Position numbers and translations under genes: made by a program. Below the pieces are notes generated by a model, which was given only the letters and a program-made list of their open reading frames with translations, was not told the origin of the DNA and searched no databases. From Streptomyces carminius (GTDB lineage: Bacteria > Actinomycetota > Actinomycetes > Streptomycetales > Streptomycetaceae): a stretch of 64,000 nt of DNA. The stretch lies in the NCBI RefSeq assembly GCF_002794255.1, contig NZ_PGGW01000069.1, positions 672,877 to 736,876 of the forward strand. The letters run 5' to 3'. Positions 16,301 through 25,691 of this stretch are shown here, piece after piece (the first letter of the stretch is position 1; each line of letters opens with the position of its first letter).

Positions 16301-16336
16301 CGTGCTCCCCGGACTTCGGGCCAGGGAGCACGTCAA
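16297..16336. terminator. bidirectional hairpin between SDR and secreted protein genes
   Basis: TTGACGTGCTCCC (16297-16309) pairs perfectly with GGGAGCACGTCAA (16324-16336) around a 14-nt loop. It starts inside the SDR stop codon and lies before the convergent gene's stop, fitting a shared terminator. Confidence 0.75.
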
Positions 16337-16361
16337 GGACCGCCAGAGCCCCGCTCGGCCG

Positions 16362-16853
16362 TCAGATGCCCAGGGAGGCCATTTCGACGGCGGTGCGGTA
16401 GGACGCCGCCGCGTTCACCACGCAGATCCGATAACTCCGGTTCTGGGAGACCGCCTGGAAGTACTCCTTGAGCTGCTTGGCGTACTTGAGCAGGTAGCTC
16501 ACCCCCGGGATGAACCCCGGGGGCCGGGGGACCAGGGCGAACGCCTCGGAGCACCGCAGGATGCTGTCGGTGGCCTGCGACAGGACGTCGGCCACGGCGG
16601 GGTTCATGTTCCAGCCCGCGGCCAACTGGGGAGTCCAGATCGCGCCCGCGAGCTCGCGGAGCTGCTCCTGCTCCTCCGGTGTCAGGTCGGCGGCCGCCCC
16701 GGCCCGGAGCGCGGTGGCCTCCGCGGCGGTCCGGTGGGCGGTGTCCCGGTCCGCGCCGGCGGTGCCGACCGCGCCGGCCGTACCGGTGGCGAGCACGGAC
16801 CCGGCGGCGACCAGCGCCACCGCGGACAGTAAGCGGGATGTCCTGTTGCGCAT
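16362..16853 (-). CDS. small secreted protein, unknown function
   Basis: A 163-residue protein with a Sec signal peptide (MRNRTSRLLSAVALVAAG, cleavage near TAGAVG). The mature part is helical, has two Cys (RCSEAF and RICVVN) that may form a disulfide, and carries Pro/Gly-rich VPRPPGFIPGVSYLLKYAKQ. The start at 16853 has AGGGAGGGA just upstream and gives a proper signal peptide; the longer frame to 16904 does not. No family recognised. Confidence 0.72.
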   Translation of the reverse strand: MRNRTSRLLSAVALVAAGSVLATGTAGAVGTAGADRDTAHRTAAEATALRAGAAADLTPEEQEQLRELAGAIWTPQLAAGWNMNPAVADVLSQATDSILRCSEAFALVPRPPGFIPGVSYLLKYAKQLKEYFQAVSQNRSYRICVVNAAASYRTAVEMASLGI

Positions 16854-17195
16854 CTGTTCCCTCCCTGGTCGGGCGTGCGTCCGGTGTGATCGCGCCGGAC
16901 GCACGCTGGCATGCCGTGTGGGCCGCGGTCAACGGGCCCGGCCGCCGGGCAGTGCGGGGTGTCCGGTTGCGGACGGGGGCGCCCGGGGACACGCGGTGGC
17001 ACCCGGGAGCACCGATCCGCCGGACGGCCTCGCCGCCGCGGTGGACGTTCAGGCGCGGCCCGGGTTCGGCACCTGCCCGTCCGGCCCGGCGCGGCACCGC
17101 CCCTTCGGCCCCCTCCGTCCCCCGTTGAGCATCCGGGCCGCCGGACGCGTATCCCCTGCCGTGGGGGCAGGGGAAAAGCAGGAGGTGGGTGGGGT
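16854..17195. other. intergenic region without recognised gene
   Basis: 342 bp between divergent genes. The only structure seen is a hairpin at 17153-17173 (CCCCTGCC/GGCAGGGG, 5-nt loop) ending about 8 bp before the GGAGG ribosome site of the next gene. It could affect translation initiation there. No RNA or further coding sequence is evident. Confidence 0.4.
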
Positions 17196-17924
17196 ATGCC
17201 CCGTCCCGAAACGGACTCGCCGTCCGGCGGCCGGATCGTCGAGCCGACCGAGGTGCTGCCCGGGCAGGACCGCGCCTGGATGGAGGAGCTGCGGCTGTTC
17301 CGCCGCGAGGACGGGCCGCCGGACGGCGAGCCCGGCGGCCCGGCGGACGACACCCGGCCCCTGAGCACACCGGGTACCGACGGATCCCCGCAGGTCGGCC
17401 CGCGCCGCCGGGCCGGACGGGGCCGCCCGGCACGCGGCGGGCGGGGCGCACGGGGCAGAGGGGGCAGACGGGGTGCGGTACGCGTCCGCCGTCCCGCCCG
17501 CCTGCCGCGTCCCGCCCTCCTGGCGCTGGCCGTGGCCGCAGCCGGTGCTCTCCTGACCGCCGTGCTGGCGGCCACCGGCGCGCTGACGCCCGCCCCGCCG
17601 GACCGGGCCCCCGGCCTGCCCCCCGCACCGTCTTTCGCACCGTCCGTCGCGCCCCCGCAGCCGGAGGGCGCGGCGCCGTCCTTCGCCCCGCAGGATCGGG
17701 ACCTCGGCGTCCTGCGGCAGGGGGACAGCGGCCCGGCGGTGTCGGAACTCCAGCGGAGGCTGTCGCGGGTCCCGGACGTCTACCCCGGGGGCGCCGTCGA
17801 CGGCCGCTACGGCGAGGCGCTCGCCCGGGCGGTCGCCCGTTTCCAGGAGTGGTACGGCATCCGCGGCGACGAGGAAGGCGTCTACGGCGACGACACCCGG
17901 CGCGACCTGGAGGCACGCACCTGA
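17196..17924 (+). CDS. membrane-anchored peptidoglycan-binding (PG_binding_1) protein
   Basis: A 242-residue protein. An Arg/Gly-rich cytoplasmic part (residues 1-105) is followed by one membrane helix (ALLALAVAAAGALLTAVLAA), a Pro-rich extracellular spacer and a C-terminal PG_binding_1 domain (VLRQGDSGPAVSELQRRLSR, GRYGEALARAVARFQEWYGI). It probably tethers the membrane to the cell wall or supports a wall enzyme. The ATG at 17196 follows GGAGG by 10 nt. Confidence 0.8.
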   Translation: MPRPETDSPSGGRIVEPTEVLPGQDRAWMEELRLFRREDGPPDGEPGGPADDTRPLSTPGTDGSPQVGPRRRAGRGRPARGGRGARGRGGRRGAVRVRRPARLPRPALLALAVAAAGALLTAVLAATGALTPAPPDRAPGLPPAPSFAPSVAPPQPEGAAPSFAPQDRDLGVLRQGDSGPAVSELQRRLSRVPDVYPGGAVDGRYGEALARAVARFQEWYGIRGDEEGVYGDDTRRDLEART

Positions 17925-17989
17925 GGGCGCCACCGGCGGCGCACCGGGTCCGCTAGTCTCCCGTCCTTCCGGCACAGGGAGGACGGGAA

Positions 17990-18328
17990 ATGAACGGCAC
18001 CGGCAGTACCGACGAGGCATGGGAGGTCGTCGAGCGGCTCACCGCCCGGCTGGAGGCGCACAGCACGCTCCCCGCCGAGCAGCGCCGCATCCTCCAGATC
18101 CTCAAGATCACCGAGGAGGCGGGCGAGGTGGCCGAGGCCGTGATCGGCGCCACCGGCCAGAACCCCCGCAAGGGCCACTCCCACACCTGGGACGACGTAC
18201 GGGCCGAGGTGTGCGATGTGATCGTCACGGCCATGGTGGCGCTCGCCCGGCTCACCCCGGACGCCCGGCAGGTGTTCGCCGGGCATCTGGCGAAGGTCGC
18301 CGCCCGCGACCTCCCGCCGGCCGACTGA
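17990..18328 (+). CDS. MazG-like nucleotide pyrophosphohydrolase
   Basis: A 112-residue all-helical protein with the MazG/dUTPase-type signature KITEEAGEVAEAVIGATGQN and DVRAEVCDVIVTAMVALARL, where the acidic residues EExxE and ExxD bind magnesium. It should hydrolyse non-canonical NTPs; the exact substrate is unknown. A good GGGAGG ribosome site precedes the ATG. Stand-alone gene. Confidence 0.85.
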   Translation: MNGTGSTDEAWEVVERLTARLEAHSTLPAEQRRILQILKITEEAGEVAEAVIGATGQNPRKGHSHTWDDVRAEVCDVIVTAMVALARLTPDARQVFAGHLAKVAARDLPPAD

Positions 18329-18361
18329 ACGGGAACGGAGGCGGTACGCCCCGCCCCCGGG

Positions 18362-19327
18362 TCAGCCCCCGCCCGGGGCGCCCCGGCGGCGGGCGGCGCC
18401 CCCCGCCTCCACCGCCTGTGCCACCACCTCGTCCACCAGGGCGGCCAGCTCCTCCGGGCGCTCCTCGGGCAGCAGGTGCCCCGCCCCGGGCAGCACCCGG
18501 GCGCGTACGCCGAGCAGCCGCCCGGCGGCCGGGACCAGCCGGCGCGGCGGCAGGAAGACGTCGTGCTCGCCGACGGCCACCGCGGCCGGCACCCGGCGGC
18601 ACCGCGCCACCACCGGGCGCGGCAGCGGGGGAGGGGCGAGAGTGGAGCGGCAGTTCCGGGCCACCAGCGTCATCCACTCGGCCGACTCGGCGGACGGCTC
18701 CGCGCCCGGGCCGGACATCACCCGCAGCAGGGCCGCGCTGCGGGCCTCGTCGGGGCGCAGCAGCCAGGGCAGGGTGGCGCCCAGCACCCGGCCCGTGACC
18801 CGCAGCCGGACCAGCCCGGCGGGGGAGAGCGCCACCCGTCCCACCATGTGCGGCGAGTCGCAGGCCAGTACGGCGGCCCCGCCGAGCGAGTGCCCCACCA
18901 TGACGGCCGGCCGCGCCACCACGCCATCCAGCACCTCCGCCAGCCACCGCCCGTACCAGGCCGTACGGTCCCGGCGGGGGCGGCCGGGCGCGCTGAGCCC
19001 CGGCTGCCCCGGCAGGTCGGGCACGTACACCGGCCCTCGCGCCGCCAGCGCTTCGATCAGGGGAAGACAGGCGGCGGCACTGAAGTTGGTGCCGGGCACC
19101 AGCAGCACCGCGGGCCGGTCCGCCCGGCCCGCCGCCTCACCGGCCTCACCGGCGACGAGGACATGGGCGTCCCCGGCCCCTGTGGGGTGGACCAGGGTCC
19201 GGTGCGGTACCGGCCACCGGCCGAGCCGGTCGGCGCACCACTCCCGGACCACCCGGCGGGCGTCGGCGTCCCGGTACACGGAGTCCGCCGCCGGGGACGG
19301 CGGGCTCGCGGGGATGTCGGAGCTCAT
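18362..19327 (-). CDS. alpha/beta hydrolase
   Basis: A 321-residue hydrolase with oxyanion segment LLVPGTNFSAA, nucleophile elbow GHSLGG, acid in GEHDVF and His in GAGHLLPEE, completing the triad. Cytosolic, no signal peptide. Its specificity cannot be told from sequence. It is convergent with the MazG-like gene. Confidence 0.87.
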   Translation of the reverse strand: MSSDIPASPPSPAADSVYRDADARRVVREWCADRLGRWPVPHRTLVHPTGAGDAHVLVAGEAGEAAGRADRPAVLLVPGTNFSAAACLPLIEALAARGPVYVPDLPGQPGLSAPGRPRRDRTAWYGRWLAEVLDGVVARPAVMVGHSLGGAAVLACDSPHMVGRVALSPAGLVRLRVTGRVLGATLPWLLRPDEARSAALLRVMSGPGAEPSAESAEWMTLVARNCRSTLAPPPLPRPVVARCRRVPAAVAVGEHDVFLPPRRLVPAAGRLLGVRARVLPGAGHLLPEERPEELAALVDEVVAQAVEAGGAARRRGAPGGG

Positions 19328-19495
19328 GGATGAAGCATCCCCGACCCCGCCCGCCCCGGCACGGCAGGTCCCCGACGGCGGCCGTCACCCGTCCGCGTGA
19401 ACGTCACCGAGGCGCGGCACACCCCTCCGGTTCCGCCGTTACCGTGCGCACGGGGCGAACGGCGCCGCTACGGTGGAGGCGAGAGGAGACCAGTG

Positions 19496-20086
19496 ATGAC
19501 CATGGCCATCGATCGGTCCGCGCAGACGAACGACTCCGTGCAGATGAGTGTCGCGGAGTTCGAGCAGCTCGAAGCCGCCGCCCCGGAGACGGTGAAACTG
19601 GAATTCGTGCGTGGAGAGCTGAGGGTCAAGCCGGTGCCGGACGGAGATCACGGAGAGATTGTCATGTGGCTGCTGGAGCGCTGTATGGCGCAGCGGCCCG
19701 AGCTGCGTCTGTATCCGGAGCAGGGCCTCGTGGTGGAGGAGTACGGGCGGGGCCGGGCCCGCCCGGACGGGGTGCTGGCTCCGAAGAGGTACTTCGCCGG
19801 GCGCGGTGAGTGGTCCGACCCCGACGGTGTCCTGATGGTCGTCGAGGTCACCTCCACCCGGCCCGGCAGGGACCGCGCCGAGAAGCCCGACGGGTACGCG
19901 GCGGCCGGTATCCCGGTGTACTTGCTGGTCGACCGGGAGCGGCAGGAGCTCGTCGTCCACTCCCGCCCCGTCCGGGGCCGCTACCGGGACGTCCACTCCA
20001 CGGCCGGGCTCGGCGAGGAGCTGCACCTGCCCGACCCGGTGGGGATCGTGCTGGAGACCGAGCAGCTCAAGGAGCTGATGGCCTGA
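19496..20086 (+). CDS. Uma2-family (DUF820) putative endonuclease
   Basis: A 196-residue protein with the Uma2 layout: KLEFVRGELRVKP, HGEIVMWLLERC, RPDGVLAPK and VVEVTSTRPGRD, which supply the Asp and Glu of a PD-(D/E)xK-like site, then KPDGYAAAGIPVYLLVDRE. Streptomyces carry many such genes; the biological role is unclear. The ATG at 19496 has AGAGGAG upstream. Confidence 0.87.
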   Translation: MTMAIDRSAQTNDSVQMSVAEFEQLEAAAPETVKLEFVRGELRVKPVPDGDHGEIVMWLLERCMAQRPELRLYPEQGLVVEEYGRGRARPDGVLAPKRYFAGRGEWSDPDGVLMVVEVTSTRPGRDRAEKPDGYAAAGIPVYLLVDRERQELVVHSRPVRGRYRDVHSTAGLGEELHLPDPVGIVLETEQLKELMA

Positions 20087-20223
20087 CGGCCGGCCCGCGA
20101 GGGCAACGAAGGCCGCACGGAGGCATGCTGAGGACCCGTCACCATCGGGCAGCAGCCCGGGCCCCGCTGCCCGGACGCGGACCGGAACCGATAATGCCGG
20201 TACGCGACCGAAGGAGAGGCGCC

Positions 20224-20655
20224 ATGAACGCCGAGGAGTACCGGGACCACGGGCCACGGCCGTACGTGCTGGACATCGAGCGGGCCACGCTGGCCAACGA
20301 CACCTTCCGCACCGCGCTGTGGACCGGGAAGCAGATGCAGTTGACGGTGATGAGCATCGACCCGGGCGGCGAGATCGGTCTGGAGGTGCACCCCGACCGC
20401 GATCAGTTCCTGCGAGTGGAGGCGGGCCGGGGACGCGTCCTGATGGGCCAGGAGAAGGACCGGCTCGACTTCGACGAGGAGGTCCGCGCCGACTGGGTGG
20501 TCCTGGTGCCGGCCGGCTCCTGGCACAACGTGCTCAACACCGGCGACGAGCCGCTGAAGCTCTACTCCCTCTACGCCCCGCCCGAGCATCCGCACGGCAC
20601 CGTGCACCCTACGAAGGCCGATGCGGACGCCGCCGAGGAGGCGGAGGAGGAGTAA
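20224..20655 (+). CDS. cupin-domain protein
   Basis: A 143-residue single cupin with motif 1 GGEIGLEVHPDRDQFLRVEA and motif 2 VLVPAGSWHNVLNTGD, both supplying metal-binding His/Glu/Gln residues. Such proteins act as small dioxygenases, isomerases or sugar-binding proteins. A strong AAGGAGAGG ribosome site lies before the ATG. The tail is very acidic. Confidence 0.85.
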   Translation: MNAEEYRDHGPRPYVLDIERATLANDTFRTALWTGKQMQLTVMSIDPGGEIGLEVHPDRDQFLRVEAGRGRVLMGQEKDRLDFDEEVRADWVVLVPAGSWHNVLNTGDEPLKLYSLYAPPEHPHGTVHPTKADADAAEEAEEE

Positions 20656-20760
20656 CCGGGGGGAGCGGCCGGGCCCGGGGTGGGGTTGCGGCGGCCCGGG
20701 TCCGGCGGGGATCGTGCCGTACGGGGGCGGCGCGGGGCCGCCGCGGGGAGAGGGGGACGT

Positions 20761-21489
20761 ATGCCGGTGCGGGGTGTGCTCTTCGACGTGGACGACACCC
20801 TCTTCGACTACTCCGGCTCCGACGAGGCCGGGTTCCTTGCCCATCTCACGGCGGAGGGGCTGCTGGAGCGCTTCCCGGAGCCCGCCGCCGCCCTGGCGCT
20901 CTGGCGGGAGATCACCAGGGCGGAGTACGCCCGCTACACCTCCGGCGAGATCACCTTCGCCGCACACCGCCACGCGCGGGTCCGCGCCTTTCTCTCCCGC
21001 GCCGGGGATCCGGCGGCCGCCGCCCTGCCGGACGAGGCGGCCGCCGCCTGGTTCGCGGCCTACGTCTCCCACCGGGACGCCGCCTGGGCGGCCTTCGCCG
21101 ACGCCGCGCCCGTCCTGGCGCGGCTCGCGCCCCGCCACCGCCTCGGCGTCGTCTCCAACTCCGCCCGCGCCGCCCAGTGCCGCAAACTGGCGGGCACCGG
21201 TCTGCTGGCGTACTTCGAGCGCTTCGGGGACGTGATCGTGTGCTCGGAGGAGCACGGCGAGGCCAAGCCCGCGCCGGGCATCTTCCTGGCGGGCTGCGCG
21301 GCCCTGGGCCTGGCGCCGCACGAGGTGGCGTACGTGGGGGACAACCACGCGGTCGACGCGGTGGGCGCCCGGGACGCGGGGCTGCGCGCGTACTGGCTGG
21401 ACCGCGCCGGCACCGGCCCGGCCGCGCCCGGTGACGGGATCCGGGTGCTGCGCTCCCTGGCGGAACTGCCCGCGGCCCTCGACCGCTGA
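20761..21489 (+). CDS. HAD-superfamily hydrolase
   Basis: A 242-residue HAD phosphatase with motif I FDVDDTLFDY (nucleophile Asp and acid Asp), motif II VVSNSAR, motif III Lys in GEAKPAPGIF and motif IV YVGDNHAVDAVGA. The large helical cap is of the C1 type. Substrate unknown. ATG 20761 follows a GGGAGAGGGG site. Confidence 0.9.
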   Translation: MPVRGVLFDVDDTLFDYSGSDEAGFLAHLTAEGLLERFPEPAAALALWREITRAEYARYTSGEITFAAHRHARVRAFLSRAGDPAAAALPDEAAAAWFAAYVSHRDAAWAAFADAAPVLARLAPRHRLGVVSNSARAAQCRKLAGTGLLAYFERFGDVIVCSEEHGEAKPAPGIFLAGCAALGLAPHEVAYVGDNHAVDAVGARDAGLRAYWLDRAGTGPAAPGDGIRVLRSLAELPAALDR

Positions 21490-21508
21490 CCCGGGCCCGT
21501 CCCGGGCC

Positions 21509-22744
21509 TCACGCCCGCCGCAGCGACTCCGGCGACAGCTCCGCCGGGGAGCGGTGCCCCGACAGCCCCAGCGTCAGGTCCAGGTCGGCGAGCAGGCCGC
21601 TCAGCACGTGCCGTACGCCGTCCTCGCCGCCGTGGGCCAGACCGTACGCGTAGGGGCGGCCGAGCAGCACGGCCTTCGCGCCCAGCGCCAGCGCCTTGAG
21701 GACATCCGAGCCCGTCCGCACCCCCGAGTCGAACAGCACCTCGGTCCGGTCGCCGACGGCCGCCGCGATCTCGGGCAGCATCTCCAGCGAGGCCACCGCC
21801 CCGTCCACCTGCCGGCCGCCGTGGTTGGAGACCACGATGCCGTCCATGCCGGCCGCCGCCGCCCGCCGGGCGTCGTCCGGGTGCTGGATGCCCTTGAGCA
21901 CGATCGGCCCGTCCCAGTGGTCGCGCAGGAACGGCAGCCGGTCCCAGGACCGGTCCGTGCCCGTGAACATCGGCACCCAGCGCAGTACGGCGGAGATCAG
22001 GTCCTCCTCCGGTGACTTCTCCAGACCGGCGAGGAAGGCCGGGTCGGAGAAGGGGATGGCGGTGCCCACGCCCCGGACGAACGGCAGGTAGGACAGGTCC
22101 AGGTCGTGCGGGCGCCAGGCCAGCGTCCAGGTGTCCAGGGTGACGACCAGGGTGGTGAAGCCCGCCGCCTTCGCCCGGTTCAGGATGCTGACGCACACCT
22201 CGTCGTCGTTGGGCCAGTAGAGCTGGTACCAGCGCGGGCCGTCGCCGCTCGCCGCCGCCACGTCCTCGATGGTGTGGGAGGAGGCGGTGGACAGCACCGT
22301 CGGCACGCCCAGTGCCGCCGCGGCCCGCGCGGTGGCGAGTTCGCCGTCCGGGTGGATGATCGACTGCACCCCGATGGGCGCGAGCAGGACGGGGGCGGGC
22401 ATGTCGGTGCCCAGCACGGTGGTGCGCAGATCGCGCACGGTGGCGTCGCGCAGCATGCGCGGCACCAGCCGCCAGGCGTCGAACGCGGCCCGGTTGGCGC
22501 GGGCCGTGGCGCCGGAGCCGGCCGAACCGGCCACGTACCGGAAGGGGCCCGGCTCCAGCCGCTCGCGGACGGAGTCCTCCAGGGCGGTGAAGTCGGTGGT
22601 GAACGGCGGGAGTTGGCCGCCCAGTCCATTGAGGTAGAGCTTGCTCTGGTACGCGCCGAAGTTCTCGCCGGTGAGGCCCGGCGTGCCCGTCGTACCGGCC
22701 GTGTCCGCCGTGTCCGCCGCGTCCGGTCCGCTGGTGTCGCTCAT
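21509..22744 (-). CDS. FMN-dependent alpha-hydroxy-acid oxidase, lactate 2-monooxygenase-like
   Basis: A 411-residue TIM-barrel flavoenzyme. PILLAPIG-like APVLLAPIGVQ, YQLYWPND, TLDTWTLAWRPHDLDLSYLP, GPIVLKGIQHPDDARRA with the active Lys, and the SNHGGRQVDG His-Gly-Gly-Arg motif match lactate 2-monooxygenase, which turns L-lactate into acetate and CO2. A disordered Thr/Asp/Gly N-terminus of about 25 residues precedes the core. It lies 55 bp downstream of the PhzF gene, probably in one operon. Confidence 0.88.
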   Translation of the reverse strand: MSDTSGPDAADTADTAGTTGTPGLTGENFGAYQSKLYLNGLGGQLPPFTTDFTALEDSVRERLEPGPFRYVAGSAGSGATARANRAAFDAWRLVPRMLRDATVRDLRTTVLGTDMPAPVLLAPIGVQSIIHPDGELATARAAAALGVPTVLSTASSHTIEDVAAASGDGPRWYQLYWPNDDEVCVSILNRAKAAGFTTLVVTLDTWTLAWRPHDLDLSYLPFVRGVGTAIPFSDPAFLAGLEKSPEEDLISAVLRWVPMFTGTDRSWDRLPFLRDHWDGPIVLKGIQHPDDARRAAAAGMDGIVVSNHGGRQVDGAVASLEMLPEIAAAVGDRTEVLFDSGVRTGSDVLKALALGAKAVLLGRPYAYGLAHGGEDGVRHVLSGLLADLDLTLGLSGHRSPAELSPESLRRA

Positions 22745-22799
22745 CTCGCGTCCGCCTTCCTGCCTGTCACCTGTCCGCCCCCGTCCCGTCCGGGGCGGC

Positions 22800-23756
22800 T
22801 CACCCGATGCGGGCCGCCGTCCCCGAGACCCGCACCCGTACGTCGTCCGGGCGCAGCTCGACCTCCAGCAGCCCGGGGCGTCCCATGTCGTGCCCCTGGT
22901 GCAGGGTGAGGGTCACCGGCGCGGTGACCGTGACCAGGCCCAGGGCGCGAAGATACCCTCCGAACGCCGCCGCGGCGGCCCCCGTGGCCGGGTCCTCCAC
23001 CACCCCGCCGACCGGGAACGGGTCGCGGACGTGGAAGACCGTGCCCGGCTGCCTGCCCGTCTGCCCGCCCGCCCGCGGACCCGGTACCGGCTCCCGCCAC
23101 ACCAGTTGGACGGTGGTCAGGTCCAGCCGCAGCATCAGGGCCTTGAGCCGCTCGAAGTCGTACTCCAGCGCCGCCAGCCGCTGCCGGGTCGCGGCGGCGA
23201 GGACCAGGTGCCGGGCGCCCGCGTAGGCGATGCGCGCGGGCAGTGCCGGGTCCAGCTCGTCTGCCCGCCAGTCCAGGGCGGCCAGGGCCTCGGCCAGGTC
23301 CGCCGGGGCAGTCTCCGCCACGTACGGTTCGACGCTGGTGAGCGTGGCGCGCAGCGTCCCGTCGGCCCCCGCCGCGACGGTGACGGGGACGGTTCCGGCC
23401 GGGGTGGCGAACAGGAGGTCGCCCGGCGCGGTCCGCTCGGCGAGCGCCACCGCGGCCGCCACCGTGGCGTGCCCGCAGAAGGGGACCTCGGCCAGCGGGC
23501 TGAAGTAGCGGACGCCGAAGCCCCGGCCGGGCGGGGCGGCCAGGTCCGGGGGCGGCGGCAGCAGGAAGGCGGTCTCGGAGTAGCCCACCCCGGCGGCGAC
23601 GGCCAGCATCCCAGTCTCGTCCAGCCCGTCGGCGTCCAGGACGACTCCGGCCGGGTTGCCGCCGTCCGGGTCGGTGGAGAAGGCGGTGTAGCGCAGTACG
23701 TCCGGGGCCCCGGCCGTACGTCCCGCCGCGGGTCCGGGTACGTCGTTCGTCGTCAT
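22800..23756 (-). CDS. PhzF-family epimerase/isomerase
   Basis: A 318-residue protein of the diaminopimelate-epimerase fold. The N-terminal half has YTAFSTDPDGGNPAGVVLDA and ETAFLLPP with the catalytic Glu of PhzF, then PLAEVPFCGHATVAAA; the C-terminal half has DPFPVGGVVEDPATGAAAAA. It probably isomerises a cyclic or aromatic amino-acid-like metabolite; the substrate is unknown. ATG 23756 is preferred to a long unsupported extension. Confidence 0.88.
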   Translation of the reverse strand: MTTNDVPGPAAGRTAGAPDVLRYTAFSTDPDGGNPAGVVLDADGLDETGMLAVAAGVGYSETAFLLPPPPDLAAPPGRGFGVRYFSPLAEVPFCGHATVAAAVALAERTAPGDLLFATPAGTVPVTVAAGADGTLRATLTSVEPYVAETAPADLAEALAALDWRADELDPALPARIAYAGARHLVLAAATRQRLAALEYDFERLKALMLRLDLTTVQLVWREPVPGPRAGGQTGRQPGTVFHVRDPFPVGGVVEDPATGAAAAAFGGYLRALGLVTVTAPVTLTLHQGHDMGRPGLLEVELRPDDVRVRVSGTAARIG

Positions 23757-23929
23757 GCCCGGCCAACTCCGCGCGGCCGGGCACCTATTCCGCAACCGGC
23801 CGGATGTCCCCTGTTCAGGGGGCGTACGGCGGCCGCTCCGCGCGTGGTCGGCGGCCCGCCATCGGAGTGTCGGGTACGCGACGACGTGGCGCCGCCGGGA
23901 CGCCGCCCCGGGCCGCTGCAATCGACCGC

Positions 23930-25570
23930 ATGACGCACCCGTCCGGCGCCGACGCCGAACTGAGAGCAGCCGCCCGCCATCTGACCCGCCTGGACCGCCG
24001 CCGCTTCCTCACCGTCTCCGGGGCCGCCGCCGCCCTGGCCCTGGGCACGAACCTGCCGTCCGCCGCCCACGCCGCCACCGCCCTCGACCCGGACCGTGTC
24101 ACCGCCGACCCCTTCACCCTGGGCGTCGCCTCCGGCGACCCGCGCCACGACTCGGTGGTGCTGTGGACCCGGCTGGCCCCCGAGCCGTACGCCCCCGACA
24201 GCGGGCTGCCCGCCCGCCCGGTCCCCGTCCGCTGGGAACTCGCCCGCGACGAGCGCTTCCGGCACACCGTCGCCCGCGGCACCGTCCTGGCGCACCCGGA
24301 GTTCCACCACGCCGTGCACGTGGAGGCCGCCGGCCTGGCCCCGGGCCGCGACTACCACTACCGCTTCCGCGTCGGCCGCTGGACCAGCCCGGCCGGCCGC
24401 ACCCGCACCGCCCCCGCGCCCGGCGCCCTGCCCCGCGCGCTGCGTTTCGGGCTGCTGTCCTGCCAGGCGTACCACCAGGGCTACTACACGGCCCTGGGGC
24501 ATCTGGCCCGTGAGGAGGAGATCGACGCCGTCCTCCACCTGGGCGACTACCTCTACGAGTACGCCGTGAACGCCGCCGGCGGCGACCGGAAGTACACCGA
24601 CCGCACTCTGCCGGACGTCTTCAACCGCGAGACGGTGACGCTGGAGGACTACCGGCTGCGGTACGCCCTGTACAAGACCGACGCCGACCTGGCCGCCGCG
24701 CACGCCGCCCACCCGTGGATCGTCACCTGGGACGACCACGAGACGGAGAACAACTACGCCAACGGCGTCCCCGAGAACGGGGTCCCGCCGGAGGAGTTCC
24801 TGGTGCGCCGCGCCGCCGCCTACCGCGCGTACTACGAGAACATGCCGCTGCGCCGCCCCCAGCGCCCGCACGGCCCCGACCTGCGGCTGTACCGGCGGCT
24901 GCACTACGGGCGGCTGGCGCAGCTCGACGTGCTCGACACCCGGCAGTACCGCGACAACCAGGCGAACGGCGACGGCTGGAAGGTGCCGACGCCCGAGTCC
25001 GAGGAGCCCTCGCGCACCATGCTGGGCGCGACCCAGGAGCGCTGGCTGACCGACGGCTGGCGGCGCTCGCGCGCGGTGTGGAACGTGGTGCCGCAGCAGG
25101 TCGTCTTCTCCCGCCGCCGCAACCGCGTCGAGGGGCCGTGGCCGCTGTCGATGGACGCCTGGGACGGCTACCCCGGTGCCCGGGAGCGGGTGCTGGCGGG
25201 CGCGGAGTCGGCCGGTGTCGACAACCTGGTGTTCCTCACCGGTGACGTCCACGTCCACTACGGCTTCGACATCAAGCGGGACTTCGACGACCCGGACTCC
25301 CGTACCGCCGGGGTGGAGATCGTCACCACCTCCGTCTCCAGCGGCCGGGACGGCGCGGAGAAGCCCGCCAACTGGCAGGCGCTGACGACCGCCAACCCGC
25401 ATCTGCGCTACTACAACGGGCAGCGCGGCTACGTCGTGCTCGGTCTGGACCGGGAGCGGCTGCGGGCGGACTACCGCACCGTGTCCGCGGTGACCACCCC
25501 GGGCGCGCCGATCCGGACCGCGGCGTCCTTCGTCTCGGAGGCGGGGCGACCGGGTCTGCTGCCCGCCTGA
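23930..25570 (+). CDS. phoD: alkaline phosphatase D (PhoD), Tat-exported
   Basis: A 546-residue PhoD-family phosphodiesterase/phosphatase. The N-terminus has a Tat signal (LDRRRFLTVSG, then a hydrophobic stretch to AHAAT). Metal-site motifs are HLGDYLYEY, TWDDHETENNYANG and LTGDVHVHYG. It releases phosphate from diesters outside the cell. The 173-bp divergent region with PhzF has no clear tandem PHO box (GTTCACC repeats), only a single GTTCAGG, so PhoP control is not shown. Confidence 0.92.
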   Translation: MTHPSGADAELRAAARHLTRLDRRRFLTVSGAAAALALGTNLPSAAHAATALDPDRVTADPFTLGVASGDPRHDSVVLWTRLAPEPYAPDSGLPARPVPVRWELARDERFRHTVARGTVLAHPEFHHAVHVEAAGLAPGRDYHYRFRVGRWTSPAGRTRTAPAPGALPRALRFGLLSCQAYHQGYYTALGHLAREEEIDAVLHLGDYLYEYAVNAAGGDRKYTDRTLPDVFNRETVTLEDYRLRYALYKTDADLAAAHAAHPWIVTWDDHETENNYANGVPENGVPPEEFLVRRAAAYRAYYENMPLRRPQRPHGPDLRLYRRLHYGRLAQLDVLDTRQYRDNQANGDGWKVPTPESEEPSRTMLGATQERWLTDGWRRSRAVWNVVPQQVVFSRRRNRVEGPWPLSMDAWDGYPGARERVLAGAESAGVDNLVFLTGDVHVHYGFDIKRDFDDPDSRTAGVEIVTTSVSSGRDGAEKPANWQALTTANPHLRYYNGQRGYVVLGLDRERLRADYRTVSAVTTPGAPIRTAASFVSEAGRPGLLPA

Positions 25571-25691
25571 CCGGCTCCGATGTCTGGTTGATCACATCGA
25601 AAGCATTTTGGTCGGTTATTGAACAAAAAAGAGTGCGCCGGGGGCGGGACACCTGTGATGCTTGGACGGTCCCACTACTTTGGAGAGGTGC

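Noticed and set aside
23757..23929. PHO box upstream of phoD
   Set aside because: Only one GTTCAGG-like unit is visible; PhoP boxes need tandem 11-bp repeats.
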